Positions 51,701 to 57,245 of a stretch of DNA of 64,000 nucleotides are shown here, one piece after another. Every line of letters begins with the position of its first letter. Position 1 is the first letter of the stretch. The position numbers were made by a program, and so were the translations under genes. Source of the stretch: Cristatella mucedo (taxonomy: Eukaryota > Bryozoa > Phylactolaemata > Cristatellidae). The stretch is from NCBI GenBank assembly GCA_009760855.2, contig WPIO01000017.1, positions 6,192,501-6,256,500 on the forward strand. The letters run 5' to 3'. Under the pieces are notes generated by a model that was not told the DNA's origin, ran no database searches, and saw only the letters and a program-made list of their open reading frames with translations.

Positions 51701-54224
51701 TCTCTCTGTGTGAGAGAGAGAGAGAGTGTGTGAGAGTGCATGTCTCTGTGTGTAATGTGCTCTTGATTGCCACATTTTTATGTATGCAAGTTGTATCTAG
51801 GATTTTGATAAGCATGCTGGCCTAGTTTGTCGCTTTATTGATACTGTTGCCTGCTGCGACTCCTAATCAGCTGATGCTCATACAATCTTACTCTGATCGG
51901 AGCAGGTAGGCACACAGGGCCGTGGAGATCTTGTATTCAATAATCGGCGGATAAGAAAATCCATTCAAAACGTTTTGTTTAGTAAACATTCTAGACTACG
52001 GAGATTTTACAACCTCGTATAGGCCGTCTAAATAAGTTGTCTCTCTGAGGTAAGGGATATAGGTTTCCCAAAGTAAAAATGAGGTTTGAGAGGGAGCCAA
52101 CACAGAATTGACCCACTTTGCTATGTGACACCATTTTTGTCCCTGGGTTGTAAGTGTTCTCCAACTGTGTATGCCTTGACAAGTATAGAACATTTGCAAT
52201 TATTCCCTACACACTTTGCTTATATGATCAGGGCAGTGATAAACTTAAAATTAACCCATTTTCGATGAGAAAACTGACAAATTCACATCTTTTGGTTCAC
52301 TTTTAGTCAGAAAAAATCAGAAAATGCATCACAATTAACATGCGTTCAACCTGACGTTGGAAGGAAGTTGGTGATACCTTCTCATATCTTTTACTGCTAT
52401 ACTTTCAACTAACAAGTTTTGTTCCTTGAGTCTAGATGTCAGAAGCTCAGCATTGGACTTGGTAAGAGCAAGGTCTGTGATCATATCGGTGAGGTATCTC
52501 TGGTTGGGGAAGTATGGCTGTCTCTCCTCAGTCGGGTCGGTAACATTGAAATCTGGATCTGCAATACCTTCCTCACTTTCTGACTCGGCTGCTGTCTCCT
52601 GAAGATAGCTGATTTCTCTCCATAGGGGTGGGGACAGGGAGCTCAAAACAGTGTGGTAATGGGGCGATGGATGAAGAAATGTGTGGAGGATACATGATGA
52701 GACGACGTTTAAAACGGTCCACAATGCAGAAGTAGCAGATGCTTGAGTGGTCAGTTTAATCGTATACTTGATGAGACGACCTTTAAAACGGTCCACAATG
52801 CAGAAGCAGCAGATGCTTGAGTGGTCAGTTGAATCCAGCCAAATTCCGGGGTGGAAAACTCCATGGCTCTCTTTTCTCACCTCTGCACACCTGTAAACTC
52901 ACCAGAATTATATAAATTAAAAATGGTATTTCCCACATTACCTAATATGTGCAGGAAACTCCAACTAGTGAGCAGCAGTTGTTCAAATTTCGTTAAAGAG
53001 TTTTCATGGAGTGTCTGCATGTGAAATGAGGTGCCCAGAGCCTGTCTTGATCCCTGACAGGCATGCTAAATATATATGGTATACCTTTTTGCCTGGTACA
53101 TCTTAACAGACAGATGCTTAGTACTTTTTTGCTCTAGTTTTGATAAATTGACCGCTCACAAGCAATATGCATCTGATGGGTGAAAGCAGCCTCTGGATGT
53201 CATGTCAATCAAACATGGCTATTCACCATACTCTTACACTGCAATAAAATGAACTAAAATGTTCGATTAAGACACCTGTACTGTTCTATTTCTATGGATA
53301 CTAGTCTGTAGTGTTACGTCCGCCTGACCCTCACTGATTCGGGTAGCAGCACAACACGTCTAGGTGTGCGAACCTGACCTCTACATTGTTCCCAATAAGA
53401 AAATCTGAAAATTTCAAAATGCACATTCTCCTGACCACAGAAGCCAAATTTTCATGGAACTATAGTTAATTTTTATTCATTTAATGCGTCAGAGATTAGG
53501 AATATACACTTTGTATCCAAGAGCAACAATATATTGAAATCTGCAACGTAGTGTTCGGTTGTTATCGGTCACCTACACCATGCCCTGACACCAAGTGCTA
53601 ACGTGATGTGAGAGAAAAGGCAGTTTTGCTGTCGAATAGTCTCAACTTTAGCTATGTTTTGTTAACTAAATTCAGCAGATGTGTTCCGATCACTGAGCAC
53701 CATTCCTTTAATAGTTCTTAGCCAAAGTAATTCATAACATCGAGAGCGCACTCAAACTTGATCGAGCTGATTAATCATGAACTTCCTCTACTAGAGCTTT
53801 CCTTTGCACTGTGTTAATTTAATTAATTGCGCTTGTGCAATTCGCCTTCGCGATTTTCCTAAAGGGTTTATTGTGCAACAAATATTGTCAATATGTTTCA
53901 TTGTGCTTTAGCAGTTCTCATTTGATTACGTTCTCTCCGTGCTTCATCCATGTGGCAGTCCGAGAATACTTTCTGGAGAATTTACTGAACTCATTGTTAT
54001 CAGCCTACTCTGATGTACTGAATTGAGACCGTGCTATACACAAGGGACTTGGTCTTTTTTTTAGGCTGAAGGACGCTATGTCGGATGCAAGGATAATAGA
54101 CACTGGGTTTGATGCTAGGTCTAAGATAGCCGGATCTGGTCTGAAAAGAGTGCTCAAATCAAGTAAAGATCGGGAGCTTGCAGCTATCGTGGATCTACGT
54201 GCCAAACTGCGTTCGAAGCATTGA
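18780..54224 (+). CDS. NCBP3: NCBP3-like nuclear cap-binding protein subunit 3, complete coding region in 11 exons
   Basis: Exons: 18780-18971, 32156-32272, 35296-35396, 35573-35733, 38415-38540, 38700-38782, 39321-39453, 45874-45945, 49413-49928, 51496-51616, 54065-54224. They total 1,782 nt, or 593 residues (human 620). Every intron is GT/AG and all phases join. Conserved marks: an acidic EDGEI stretch, ADRAKRFG, the RRM-like fold [16 protein letters not shown]...[15 protein letters not shown] (the family's WLDD cap-contact motif is WIDD, residues 185-188), [20 protein letters not shown] ending TSYGG, and HSVQGRLG near residue 490. NCBP3 binds 5' caps with NCBP1 and aids mRNA export. Exon 9 is poorly conserved; its acceptor could be 49413 or 49416. 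The 35-kb span comes from transposon-filled introns. Confidence 0.92.
19483..19590 (-). mobile_element. LINE family A 3'-tail fragment
   Basis: (ATA)n, then TGCATTTGTTATAGCGCCCATAGAG and CACTTCACATTTGCTGCAAAGG, the reverse of the family A tail. Confidence 0.78.
20285..20605 (+). mobile_element. SINE-1 copy, split by a SINE-2 insertion
   Basis: The tRNA-like head has a B box (GGGTTTGAATTC at about 20349-20360) and runs to GATGGGCGAT at 20373. It resumes at 20522 with GGCGATCATCTATCACTGCC and ends AAAAGAGACCGTTGAATCAGCTAGTATTTTTT. The resumed part matches the bodies of the copies at 50705 and 28160. Confidence 0.85.
20374..20521 (-). mobile_element. SINE-2 copy nested in SINE-1, with target-site duplication
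   Basis: In reverse complement: AGCTGGTTTGGTCTAGCGGT head, GTGGGCTCGAGCCC B-box region, tail GCGCCTGAATAGAGATTAAG and TTCTCTTGGGGCGC, then ATATAAACGAATT. GGCGAT flanks it at 20368-20373 and 20522-20527, giving the insertion boundaries and showing SINE-2 moved after this SINE-1. Confidence 0.85.
20715..20910 (+). mobile_element. LINE family A 3'-end fragment
   Basis: CATGCTGACCCTGTGCATGTC, GCAGCAAATGTAAAGTGCCTAG, TGAGGGCACTTTATCAAGTG and (ATT)n at 20880-20907, in the order seen in all + strand family A ends. Confidence 0.88.
22281..24974 (-). mobile_element. hAT DNA transposon (GTF2IRD2/ZBED-like), 2.7 kb
   Basis: The right end, read on the minus strand, is CAGGGGTGTCCAAC followed by a GGCCCGCGGGCC-type stretch, typical of Charlie-like hAT termini. 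The left end begins TCCAACCTTTTTGCA and seems to have lost its outermost bases. ACAAAG flanks both ends (22275-22280 and 24975-24980), probably part of the usual 8-bp duplication. The element carries one degraded transposase gene on the minus strand. Lies in NCBP3-like intron 1, antisense to the gene. Confidence 0.85.
22540..24463 (-). pseudogene. hAT transposase (GTF2IRD2-like), broken by frameshifts and a stop
   Basis: The reading starts with [12 protein letters not shown] at 24463 and a BED-type zinc finger (CLICQE ... KRHFSTKH). It continues in a second frame near 24059 ([20 protein letters not shown], first catalytic region) and a third frame from 23817 ([19 protein letters not shown], then HCIIHQE). 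In that third frame a stop at 23608-23610 follows HQE, and the frame continues ([15 protein letters not shown]) to the hATC dimerisation region ([20 protein letters not shown]) and stop at 22540. So at least two frameshifts and one nonsense codon are present. It resembles the domesticated transposase part of GTF2IRD2, but the breaks argue against a domesticated gene. Confidence 0.85.
25330..26560 (-). mobile_element. LINE family A, 5'-truncated fragment
   Basis: C-terminal RT frame at 25305-25892 ([35 protein letters not shown]); further upstream the finger/palm remnants ([14 protein letters not shown], 26050-26268). The usual (ATT)n tail is not visible at the 3' end. Confidence 0.82.
27040..28155 (-). 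mobile_element. LINE family A, decayed, with a nested family A tail
   Basis: The 3' region near 27040-27140 (TTCTGGGCACTTTACATTTATTGC), the RT C-terminal remnants, and [16 protein letters not shown] (27742-27999) place it. It is interrupted at 27990-28100 and resumes with GAAAGCCTAGATTGTGCT to about 28155, where a SINE-1 follows. Confidence 0.75.
27990..28100 (+). mobile_element. LINE family A 3'-tail insertion with 7-bp target-site duplication
   Basis: A 111-bp piece holding only the terminal family A block (AAAGCGCCTAGAAAGAGATTGAG) and (ATT)n. TGAAAGC occurs at 27983-27989 and 28101-28107. Opposite in orientation to the LINE it entered. Clear evidence of L1-like target-primed insertion with extreme 5' truncation. 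Confidence 0.85.
28158..28328 (+). mobile_element. SINE-1 copy
   Basis: A-box-like GGCACACTAAGTAAGGCGG, B box GGTTCGAATCC (28217-28227), the body (AAGCGGTGGTGATAGCCGTAA) and end AAAAGAGGCTGGTAAATCAGC. Confidence 0.88.
28378..29106 (+). mobile_element. LINE family A 3' fragment with open C-terminal RT frame
   Basis: A 167-codon frame (28375-28878) carries [40 protein letters not shown] and the C-terminus ([19 protein letters not shown]). The 3' UTR and tail follow to (ATT)n at 29094-29106. One of the better preserved family A 3' ends. Confidence 0.88.
29109..29229 (+). mobile_element. LINE family B 3'-end fragment
   Basis: ACTGAAAGCCGCTTAGGCTG, TAACACCCACACGGTC, then TGCATTACATTAC at the end, matching the family B end at 63,800-63,920. 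Confidence 0.82.
29230..30370 (-). mobile_element. LINE family A, decayed, with nested SINE-1
   Basis: Reverse-complement remnants of the family A RT region: CACAGAGGTC-like sites near 29310, GCTGAAAGAAGGCAGACTTGG near 29400, CAATAGATGCAGCAAGGGC near 29760. A SINE-1 interrupts it at about 29585-29712. No usable frame remains. Confidence 0.65.
29585..29712 (+). mobile_element. SINE-1 copy, 5'-truncated
   Basis: Starts within the head (GACCCAAGTCATGGGTTCGAGCCC, B box) and includes the body AAGCCGTGGTGATAGCCGTC and the end AAATGAGGCTGTTAGCTA. Lacks the A box. Confidence 0.82.
30384..31170 (-). mobile_element. LINE family A 3' fragment with open C-terminal RT frame
   Basis: (ATA)n at 30384-30408, then the reverse tail block. 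The minus frame 30629-31114 (161 codons) matches that at 28375-28878 almost residue for residue ([39 protein letters not shown]), so these two copies are recent relatives. Confidence 0.88.
32361..32570 (-). pseudogene. Possible LTR-retrotransposon integrase remnant
   Basis: Minus-strand frame 32361-32603 includes [17 protein letters not shown], close to the TPFEL.YG...RLP block near the end of many Ty3/gypsy integrases, preceded by a hydrophobic [14 protein letters not shown] stretch at the right spacing. No other retroelement domain is recognisable here. Confidence 0.4.
33283..33700 (-). mobile_element. LINE family A, strongly decayed 3' fragment
   Basis: (ATA)n at 33284-33297, then ACATTTGTATAGGCACCTAAGAGAACT. 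Further on, only islands of the RT C-terminal region can be seen in reverse complement. Confidence 0.6.
33984..34500 (+). pseudogene. Unidentified intronic ORF remnant with a PIP-box-like end
   Basis: From ATG 33984 the frame reads [20 protein letters not shown], including a 24-bp duplication. It has a TAA near 34086 and continues open ([19 protein letters not shown], then an acidic [10 protein letters not shown]) to 34424. A +1 shift near 34320 leads to [27 protein letters not shown] fits the PCNA-interacting (PIP) consensus Q-x-x-[ILM]-x-x-[FY]-[FY]. No introns are visible inside it, so a processed pseudogene of an unknown nuclear protein, or a fragment of an unknown mobile element, are both possible. 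Confidence 0.4.
34690..34877 (+). mobile_element. LINE family A 3'-end fragment
   Basis: GGGATTCGTCCTTTCTGTG, TCTGTTAAGTGCCTAGAAAG, AGAGTGCGCTATACAAATG and (ATT)n at 34852-34877. Confidence 0.8.
35778..36290 (-). mobile_element. LINE family A fragment with YADD box
   Basis: The tail is at 35778-35850 in reverse orientation. The minus frame 35874-36146 starts near the GPVLF-type block and contains [18 protein letters not shown], the RT active site. The segment that normally lies between the active site and the tail is deleted. Lies just after NCBP3-like exon 4, antisense. Confidence 0.85.
36290..38414 (+). other. Rest of NCBP3-like intron 4; nothing recognised
   Basis: AT-rich sequence without a clear repeat. 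A minus frame at 36602-36850 and short + frames at 36960-37160 and 37167-37388 have no recognisable motifs. Confidence 0.5.
38541..40365 (+). other. NCBP3-like introns 5, 6 and first part of 7; nothing recognised
   Basis: Apart from exons 6 and 7 this stretch is AT-rich and repeat-poor, with no recognised LINE or SINE pieces. Confidence 0.5.
40366..40885. repeat. 21-bp minisatellite, about 24 units
   Basis: The unit is GATGTGGGATCCAGCTTGGGC, with variants (GGAATCC, GAGAGTCC, TGATTTGG). Units 40535-40690 are almost identical, giving a BamHI site every 21 bp; both edges are more diverged, as expected of arrays homogenised in the middle. Because 21 is a multiple of three, it is open in several frames (SSLGDVG and PAWAMWD repeats), which is not evidence of coding. 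Lies in NCBP3-like intron 7. Confidence 0.96.
40886..41930 (+). other. NCBP3-like intron 7, no recognised feature
   Basis: No repeats or exons recognised. The stretch from 41820 to 41930 may already be diverged 5' sequence of the LINE B copy that follows. Confidence 0.45.
41935..43966 (+). mobile_element. LINE family B, long copy with internal deletion
   Basis: The reading is split over frames: from about 42075 to 42580, then 42581-43030 ([38 protein letters not shown]), 43031-43390 ([16 protein letters not shown]) and 43433-43900. Compared with the 61.9-kb copy it lacks about 42 nt between RRVT and SIYTQP, removing the GVPQ..VLGP block of RT. A stop replaces the codon after IRF at 43028. 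Ends with CATTACATTACATTACG. Confidence 0.88.
43968..44330 (-). pseudogene. LINE AP-endonuclease fragment
   Basis: Minus-strand reading contains [12 protein letters not shown] (the GDFN-type block of APE endonucleases) and, downstream, [12 protein letters not shown]...LSDHCSVSF (the SDH block). It directly abuts the 3' end of the LINE B copy, but in the opposite orientation. Its LINE family cannot be assigned, since no other copy here keeps this domain. Confidence 0.7.
44785..45134 (+). mobile_element. LINE family A 3'-end fragment
   Basis: Diverged C-terminal RT (CCTAAGCCTGGAACTCACTC, ACCACATTTAAAAAGAAAC) followed by the 3' UTR, GCAAATGTAAAGTGCCTAGG and (ATT)n at 45116-45134. Confidence 0.82.
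45135..46484 (+). other. NCBP3-like intron 7/8 sequence around exon 8
   Basis: Only exon 8 (45874-45945) is recognised. The rest shows no repeats or further exons. The exon for the conserved stretch that follows YGG in vertebrate NCBP3 was looked for here and not found. Confidence 0.5.
46485..47588 (+). mobile_element. LINE family A 3' fragment
   Basis: Starts with [20 protein letters not shown] near 46498 (YADD changed to YGDD), runs through [20 protein letters not shown] (47035-47100) and the C-terminal remnants, and ends in the family A tail with a short ATTATTATT at 47581-47589. Frameshifts at about 47195 and earlier. Confidence 0.85.
48056..48237 (-). mobile_element. LINE family C-like 3' end
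   Basis: (ATA)n, then TTTTATAGCACCCTAAAAAAATAAACC and GCGCTTTGCAACTCTTTGCAAGG. The same arrangement (CAGACGCTTTACAACTGATTGCAAG) is seen at 58770, so this is a tail family distinct from A. Confidence 0.55.
48239..48640 (-). mobile_element. LINE family A 3'-end fragment
   Basis: (ATA)n at 48239-48258 and the reverse tail. The C-terminal frame 48473-48739 ([38 protein letters not shown]) is very close to the copies at 28.4 and 30.6 kb. Cut off at about 48640 by another element. Confidence 0.85.
48640..48872 (-). mobile_element. LINE family C C-terminal/3' fragment
   Basis: Minus frame gives [20 protein letters not shown], the C-terminal end of a third L2-like family, then a 3' UTR with three imperfect copies of ATAACCTCTGGTTA (48652-48695). 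Sits between two family A pieces. Confidence 0.6.
48876..49300 (-). mobile_element. LINE family A fragment lacking its tail
   Basis: Reverse reading: [26 protein letters not shown] and diverged upstream RT C-terminal sequence to about 49300. Ends about 110 bp before NCBP3-like exon 9. Confidence 0.75.
49929..51495 (+). other. NCBP3-like intron 9
   Basis: Holds one SINE-1 copy (50705-50885). A GC-richer patch just before it (50595-50700) has an open + frame but no recognisable motif. Nothing else recognised. Confidence 0.55.
50705..50885 (+). mobile_element. SINE-1 copy, best preserved
   Basis: A-box-like TGGCTCACTAGGTAAGGCGG, B box GGTTCGAATCC at 50766-50776, body GCAAGCGGCGGTGATAGCCG, end AGAGGCTGTTAAACCAGC followed by (TATT)n at 50870-50885. 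The head folds like a tRNA but the body extends well past a tRNA length. Confidence 0.9.
51664..51742. repeat. CT-rich then GA/GT-rich microsatellite
   Basis: (CT)n with CCCT interruptions runs to about 51708, then TGTG(AG)n, so the two halves can pair as a hairpin. Starts 48 bp after the exon 10 donor of the NCBP3-like gene. Confidence 0.9.
52335..52880 (-). CDS. Unidentified 181-codon ORF, probably a mobile-element-associated protein fragment
   Basis: Open frame on the minus strand inside NCBP3-like intron 10. The stretch [20 protein letters not shown] followed by [20 protein letters not shown] resembles a conserved segment (...DLNLSK..AELLASRLKEWNLL) that I recall from repetitive, uncharacterised proteins in other invertebrates; this recall is uncertain. 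The N-terminal third (about residues 13-62) is produced by a 74-bp tandem duplication read in two different frames, so the true coding part probably starts after it. No intron-exon structure or start context supports an intact host gene. Confidence 0.4.
   Translation of the reverse strand: MRKESHGVFHPGIWLDSTDHSSICCFCIVDRFKGRLIKYTIKLTTQASATSALWTVLNVVSSCILHTFLHPSPHYHTVLSSLSPPLWREISYLQETAAESESEEGIADPDFNVTDPTEERQPYFPNQRYLTDMITDLALTKSNAELLTSRLKEQNLLVESIAVKDMRRYHQLPSNVRLNAC
52696..52843. repeat. 74-bp tandem duplication
   Basis: Two copies of the segment starting GATGAGACGAC (52696-52769 and 52770-52843), sharing AAACGGTCCACAATGCAGAAG and GCAGATGCTTGAGTGGTCAG, with few differences. Confidence 0.9.
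52881..54064 (+). other. NCBP3-like intron 10, remainder
   Basis: AT-rich; nothing recognised. The acceptor of exon 11 (T-run and TTAG) ends at 54064. Confidence 0.5.
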
Positions 54225-55680
54225 AGAGGATTGCTTTATATCTTCATGCCGTTGAAGCCGTTTCTCTTAATTGACTGATTTTGTCACCGACATCACGTTG
54301 CTACCATGTTTTCGTCGCGGTGCTCATCGGATGACTGAAATTTAGAGGCTGTAGATGGACATGTGAGCTTGGGGGTTATTATTGAAGATGCCTGTTTTTG
54401 GTTCCACACTCGGCATCCGTCGTTTTGCGTCGTCCATTGATGATTTTGCTGCATGTTTACTGCTGCCGGGGTCTTGAGCAGGCGGCAGGGTTTATGCAGC
54501 AGCTATTTGAGATCATGCAATGTTTAGCTTTCTTTTTTAATTGTCAGGCAATGATCAGCTATTTTGTTAATGAAGTACAGGCTTGAATGCCTTGCTGTTT
54601 ATATACATCAAGCTCGTTTTGTTAAGTGCTTGTATATTTTTTGCTACTCGAACTTTGTGGCTACTTACTGGCACAGTGTTCTTGTGCGTAACTCACACGT
54701 GGGCTGCAGTGCATTCGCATTGTAACTCAAGCTTGGCACTGCGCATTGGTTGCGGCTTGCCATTTGGTCCTGACGGCCTCTTTAGTGGGCTTGTAACAGT
54801 TTGTCACTGCTCAAAAAAGCCAGTCAGCAAGCATTCAGTCTTTTGATAGCGCGTTTTGAGGGCCTGGCGTATTTGTGAGAACGAACCTGCTAGCACTTAC
54901 CGACGTTCTGTCGGGCACAAGGAACTTGCGCTTTCAGTTGAGGCGTTCGGGCAGAGTTGACTCGAATTGAGCAGGCCCGGTAATTATTGGTTTCGTCCAA
55001 TTTTTTTAGTTAGGGAGTGTCGCCCACCATCATAACGTTTTGAGAATATATAAGTATCCGCTCGTTAAAATAGTATATGCATTTTAAAAAGAGTTTGAGG
55101 ACTGCTACGAGTTTGAAGACTGACTTGATGATTTGGTTTTCCTTGTTCTCCACGTCTCTTAAGAGACATTGACCTATTCTAAGCCAAGACTGTCCAGTCG
55201 ACGGGCCTTTAGCATAGACCTAATTAATCACCCTATGGAGGATTTTTATATTTTAGATATTTGAAAAGATCAACTTATAGTTGGCCGTGGGCTTCGTTCT
55301 TTCCATCGATAGCCAACATGTGTTGCATGCAGTAAGGCTAGAATTTGGCAAGTTTATTAAGTTTATTCTGTTATTAAAAAGTGGAATACCGATCCGAAAA
55401 CTCGAGCAAACCAAGGCTGCCGTAGCCTGCATCGCAGGCTGCGGCAGCAGCATCCTTAGCCTTGCACTTCGGTCTCACTCCTGCTGGGAGTAGTTCTAAA
55501 GCGCTGCTTGACGAGAGAGAGAGAAAGGCGGGGAGGAATTCATCGATCGAGCTTTGGAGAGGGAGAGAATCAAACGCGTCGAGTACCTGCAACGTTCGTC
55601 AGGCCTTTTCCTTCGAAGGGGCAAATGTGGCTCGCTTGCGATGTTCCTACAAATTGAATTTAAGCTTCACCGGATATAAA
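54225..55680 (+). other. 3' flank of NCBP3-like gene; no canonical AATAAA seen nearby
   Basis: No AATAAA was noticed in the first kilobase after the stop; an ATTAAA variant lies near 55374. On the minus strand 55374-55592 is an open frame (VLDAFDSLPLQSSIDEF, then LLPAGVRPKCKAKDAAAA) preceded by an acceptor-like TTGCAG; it could be an exon of an antisense gene, but I do not recognise it and found no partner exons. Confidence 0.35.
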
Positions 55681-55683
55681 AAC

Positions 55684-55852
55684 AAATCCTAGCTGATTGA
55701 ACAGCCTCTTTTTTGTATAGCGACAGAAGAGCCTTTACGGCTATCACCACCGCTTGCAGTGGCGATAAAGGATCGCCCACCGCAGGAATTGAACCCACGA
55801 ACTCGGTCGTCAAAGCAACCGCTTTACCTAGTGTGCCATCACGGCTCACCAT
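55684..55852 (-). mobile_element. SINE-1 copy
   Basis: In reverse complement: TGGCACACTAGGTAAAGCGG, B-box region GGGTTCAATTCC, GCAAGCGGTGGTGATAGCCG, AAAAGAGGCTGTTCAATCAGC. Confidence 0.88.
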
Positions 55853-56091
55853 ATGTGTGGAATTCGACGGCAGTTCTTGAGCTGCTAACTGCGTGAGAAT
55901 GCCGATCTGTTGGAATGGGGCAGTTGCTAGTCCTAGGTTCAAATCCCGAAGCCCACGAGACATAACCTCTTTTTTTCTGGAGAAAAGTTCGGTGCAAGGG
56001 TTTTTCTCGCGAGATTTAGCTTGGATGTTGACTCAGCCTCATTTAAAATGTGTATTCACTTATTCACACTCGCACTTGATTTGTTAGTGGC

Positions 56092-56250
56092 CCGAGCTGG
56101 TTTGGTCCAGCAGTTAAGGTGCTCGCCCCCGACCAAGGTCTGGCTGAGATCGTGGGCCCGAGCCCGGAGGCATATGTGAAGCGCCTGAATACAGATTAAG
56201 TTCTCTTAGGGCGCCATACAAATGAATTATTTATTTATTATTTATTTAGT
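56092..56250 (+). mobile_element. SINE-2 copy, best preserved
   Basis: Head GAGCTGGTTTGGTCCAGCAG, B-box region GGGCCCGAGCCC, then the LINE A-like tail GCGCCTGAATACAGATTAAG, TTCTCTTAGGGCGCCATACA and an (ATTT)n end. Full order of parts visible without interruption. Confidence 0.88.
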
Positions 56251-56934
56251 GTCAGACTAAGGACAATTGAGTTTAAACGGTTATTCTCTTGAGCTGTTGC
56301 AGCCTCTGTGACGAGGCCGCTGCTCGAAGCCCAAATAGTCAAGAGTTTAGGGTCAGACTCTGACGAACGTCTTAGACGTGATGATGAAAGTACAATTGTA
56401 TGAGTTAAGCGTAGTCAGTGAACTAGTTTTATCAGAGGGTTGCCAACTTAGCTCATGCAATTCTGCGCTGACTTTGAATTCCTACACAGATCATCGAAAT
56501 GATACGCAGGCTGGCATAATTCAATGTTATCCCTAAGAACGAGGACATACACGAGTTTAAGATGCAGGTAAACAAGGCTCACAGATGTAACCCGTTCTTA
56601 CTTCATGAGATCGCGCTTACATTTTCAGAAGTAAAGCAGTCGGGACTTCTAATTTTTGCACGGCAGCCTGATTCCCAAGCTACGTATCCTGTCACGGATT
56701 TCCTGTGGGTGAAGCTCATCTGAGGAAAAAATTGGCACTGCTGTCACTAGAATGTGAATCGAGCCACAACGAATACTTTTCAATGCCTCCGCCTGAATTA
56801 AAAGGGTTTTAAGGTTTTCACTTTTTACAGTCCCTTTGCTTCAACAATCATTTGCAAGTCTCTAATCATTTAATCTAAATCAAGATATCACTACTACAAT
56901 TGTATTACAAATGGTAGATGTTGGTTTGTCCAGT
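56251..56934 (+). other. Unidentified ORF-like stretch
   Basis: After an in-frame TAA, a + frame of about 65 codons (roughly 56520-56721) reads PKNEDIHEFKMQVNKAHRC, then LHEIALTFSEVKQSG, and ends at TGA. It looks protein-like but matches no family I know. The rest has no recognised feature. Confidence 0.3.
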
Positions 56935-57245
56935 ATCACTCCAGTAATTTCTGTCTGTCTGGTCGTAATCTTGGCGTGCTACTTCAAAATGACTTTGATT
57001 GGGCAGCTCATTGCCGCCACTGTCAAGTAAGCCTACATACAGCGGGGCCAAAATCAGGACCGGTTTAGATAAGGAGTACGACAGCCAAACTAGTTCATGG
57101 TTTTACTATATCACTGCTAGATTTCCGCAATTCGTTCTCTTCAGGACTCCCGGTATCCATAGTATTAATCATCCCTAACTGGTGCAAAAATTAGCAGCTC
57201 GTTGGGTTTGTCGTCGACCCGTAGCTGCCACATAGCGCTAAGTTT
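56935..57245 (+). mobile_element. LINE family A, highly decayed
   Basis: Islands such as GGTCGTAATCTTGGCGTGCTA, GGACCGGTTTAGATAAGGAG and AACTGGTGCAAAAATTAGCAG match the RT region of family A in order. No frame survives. Confidence 0.55.
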
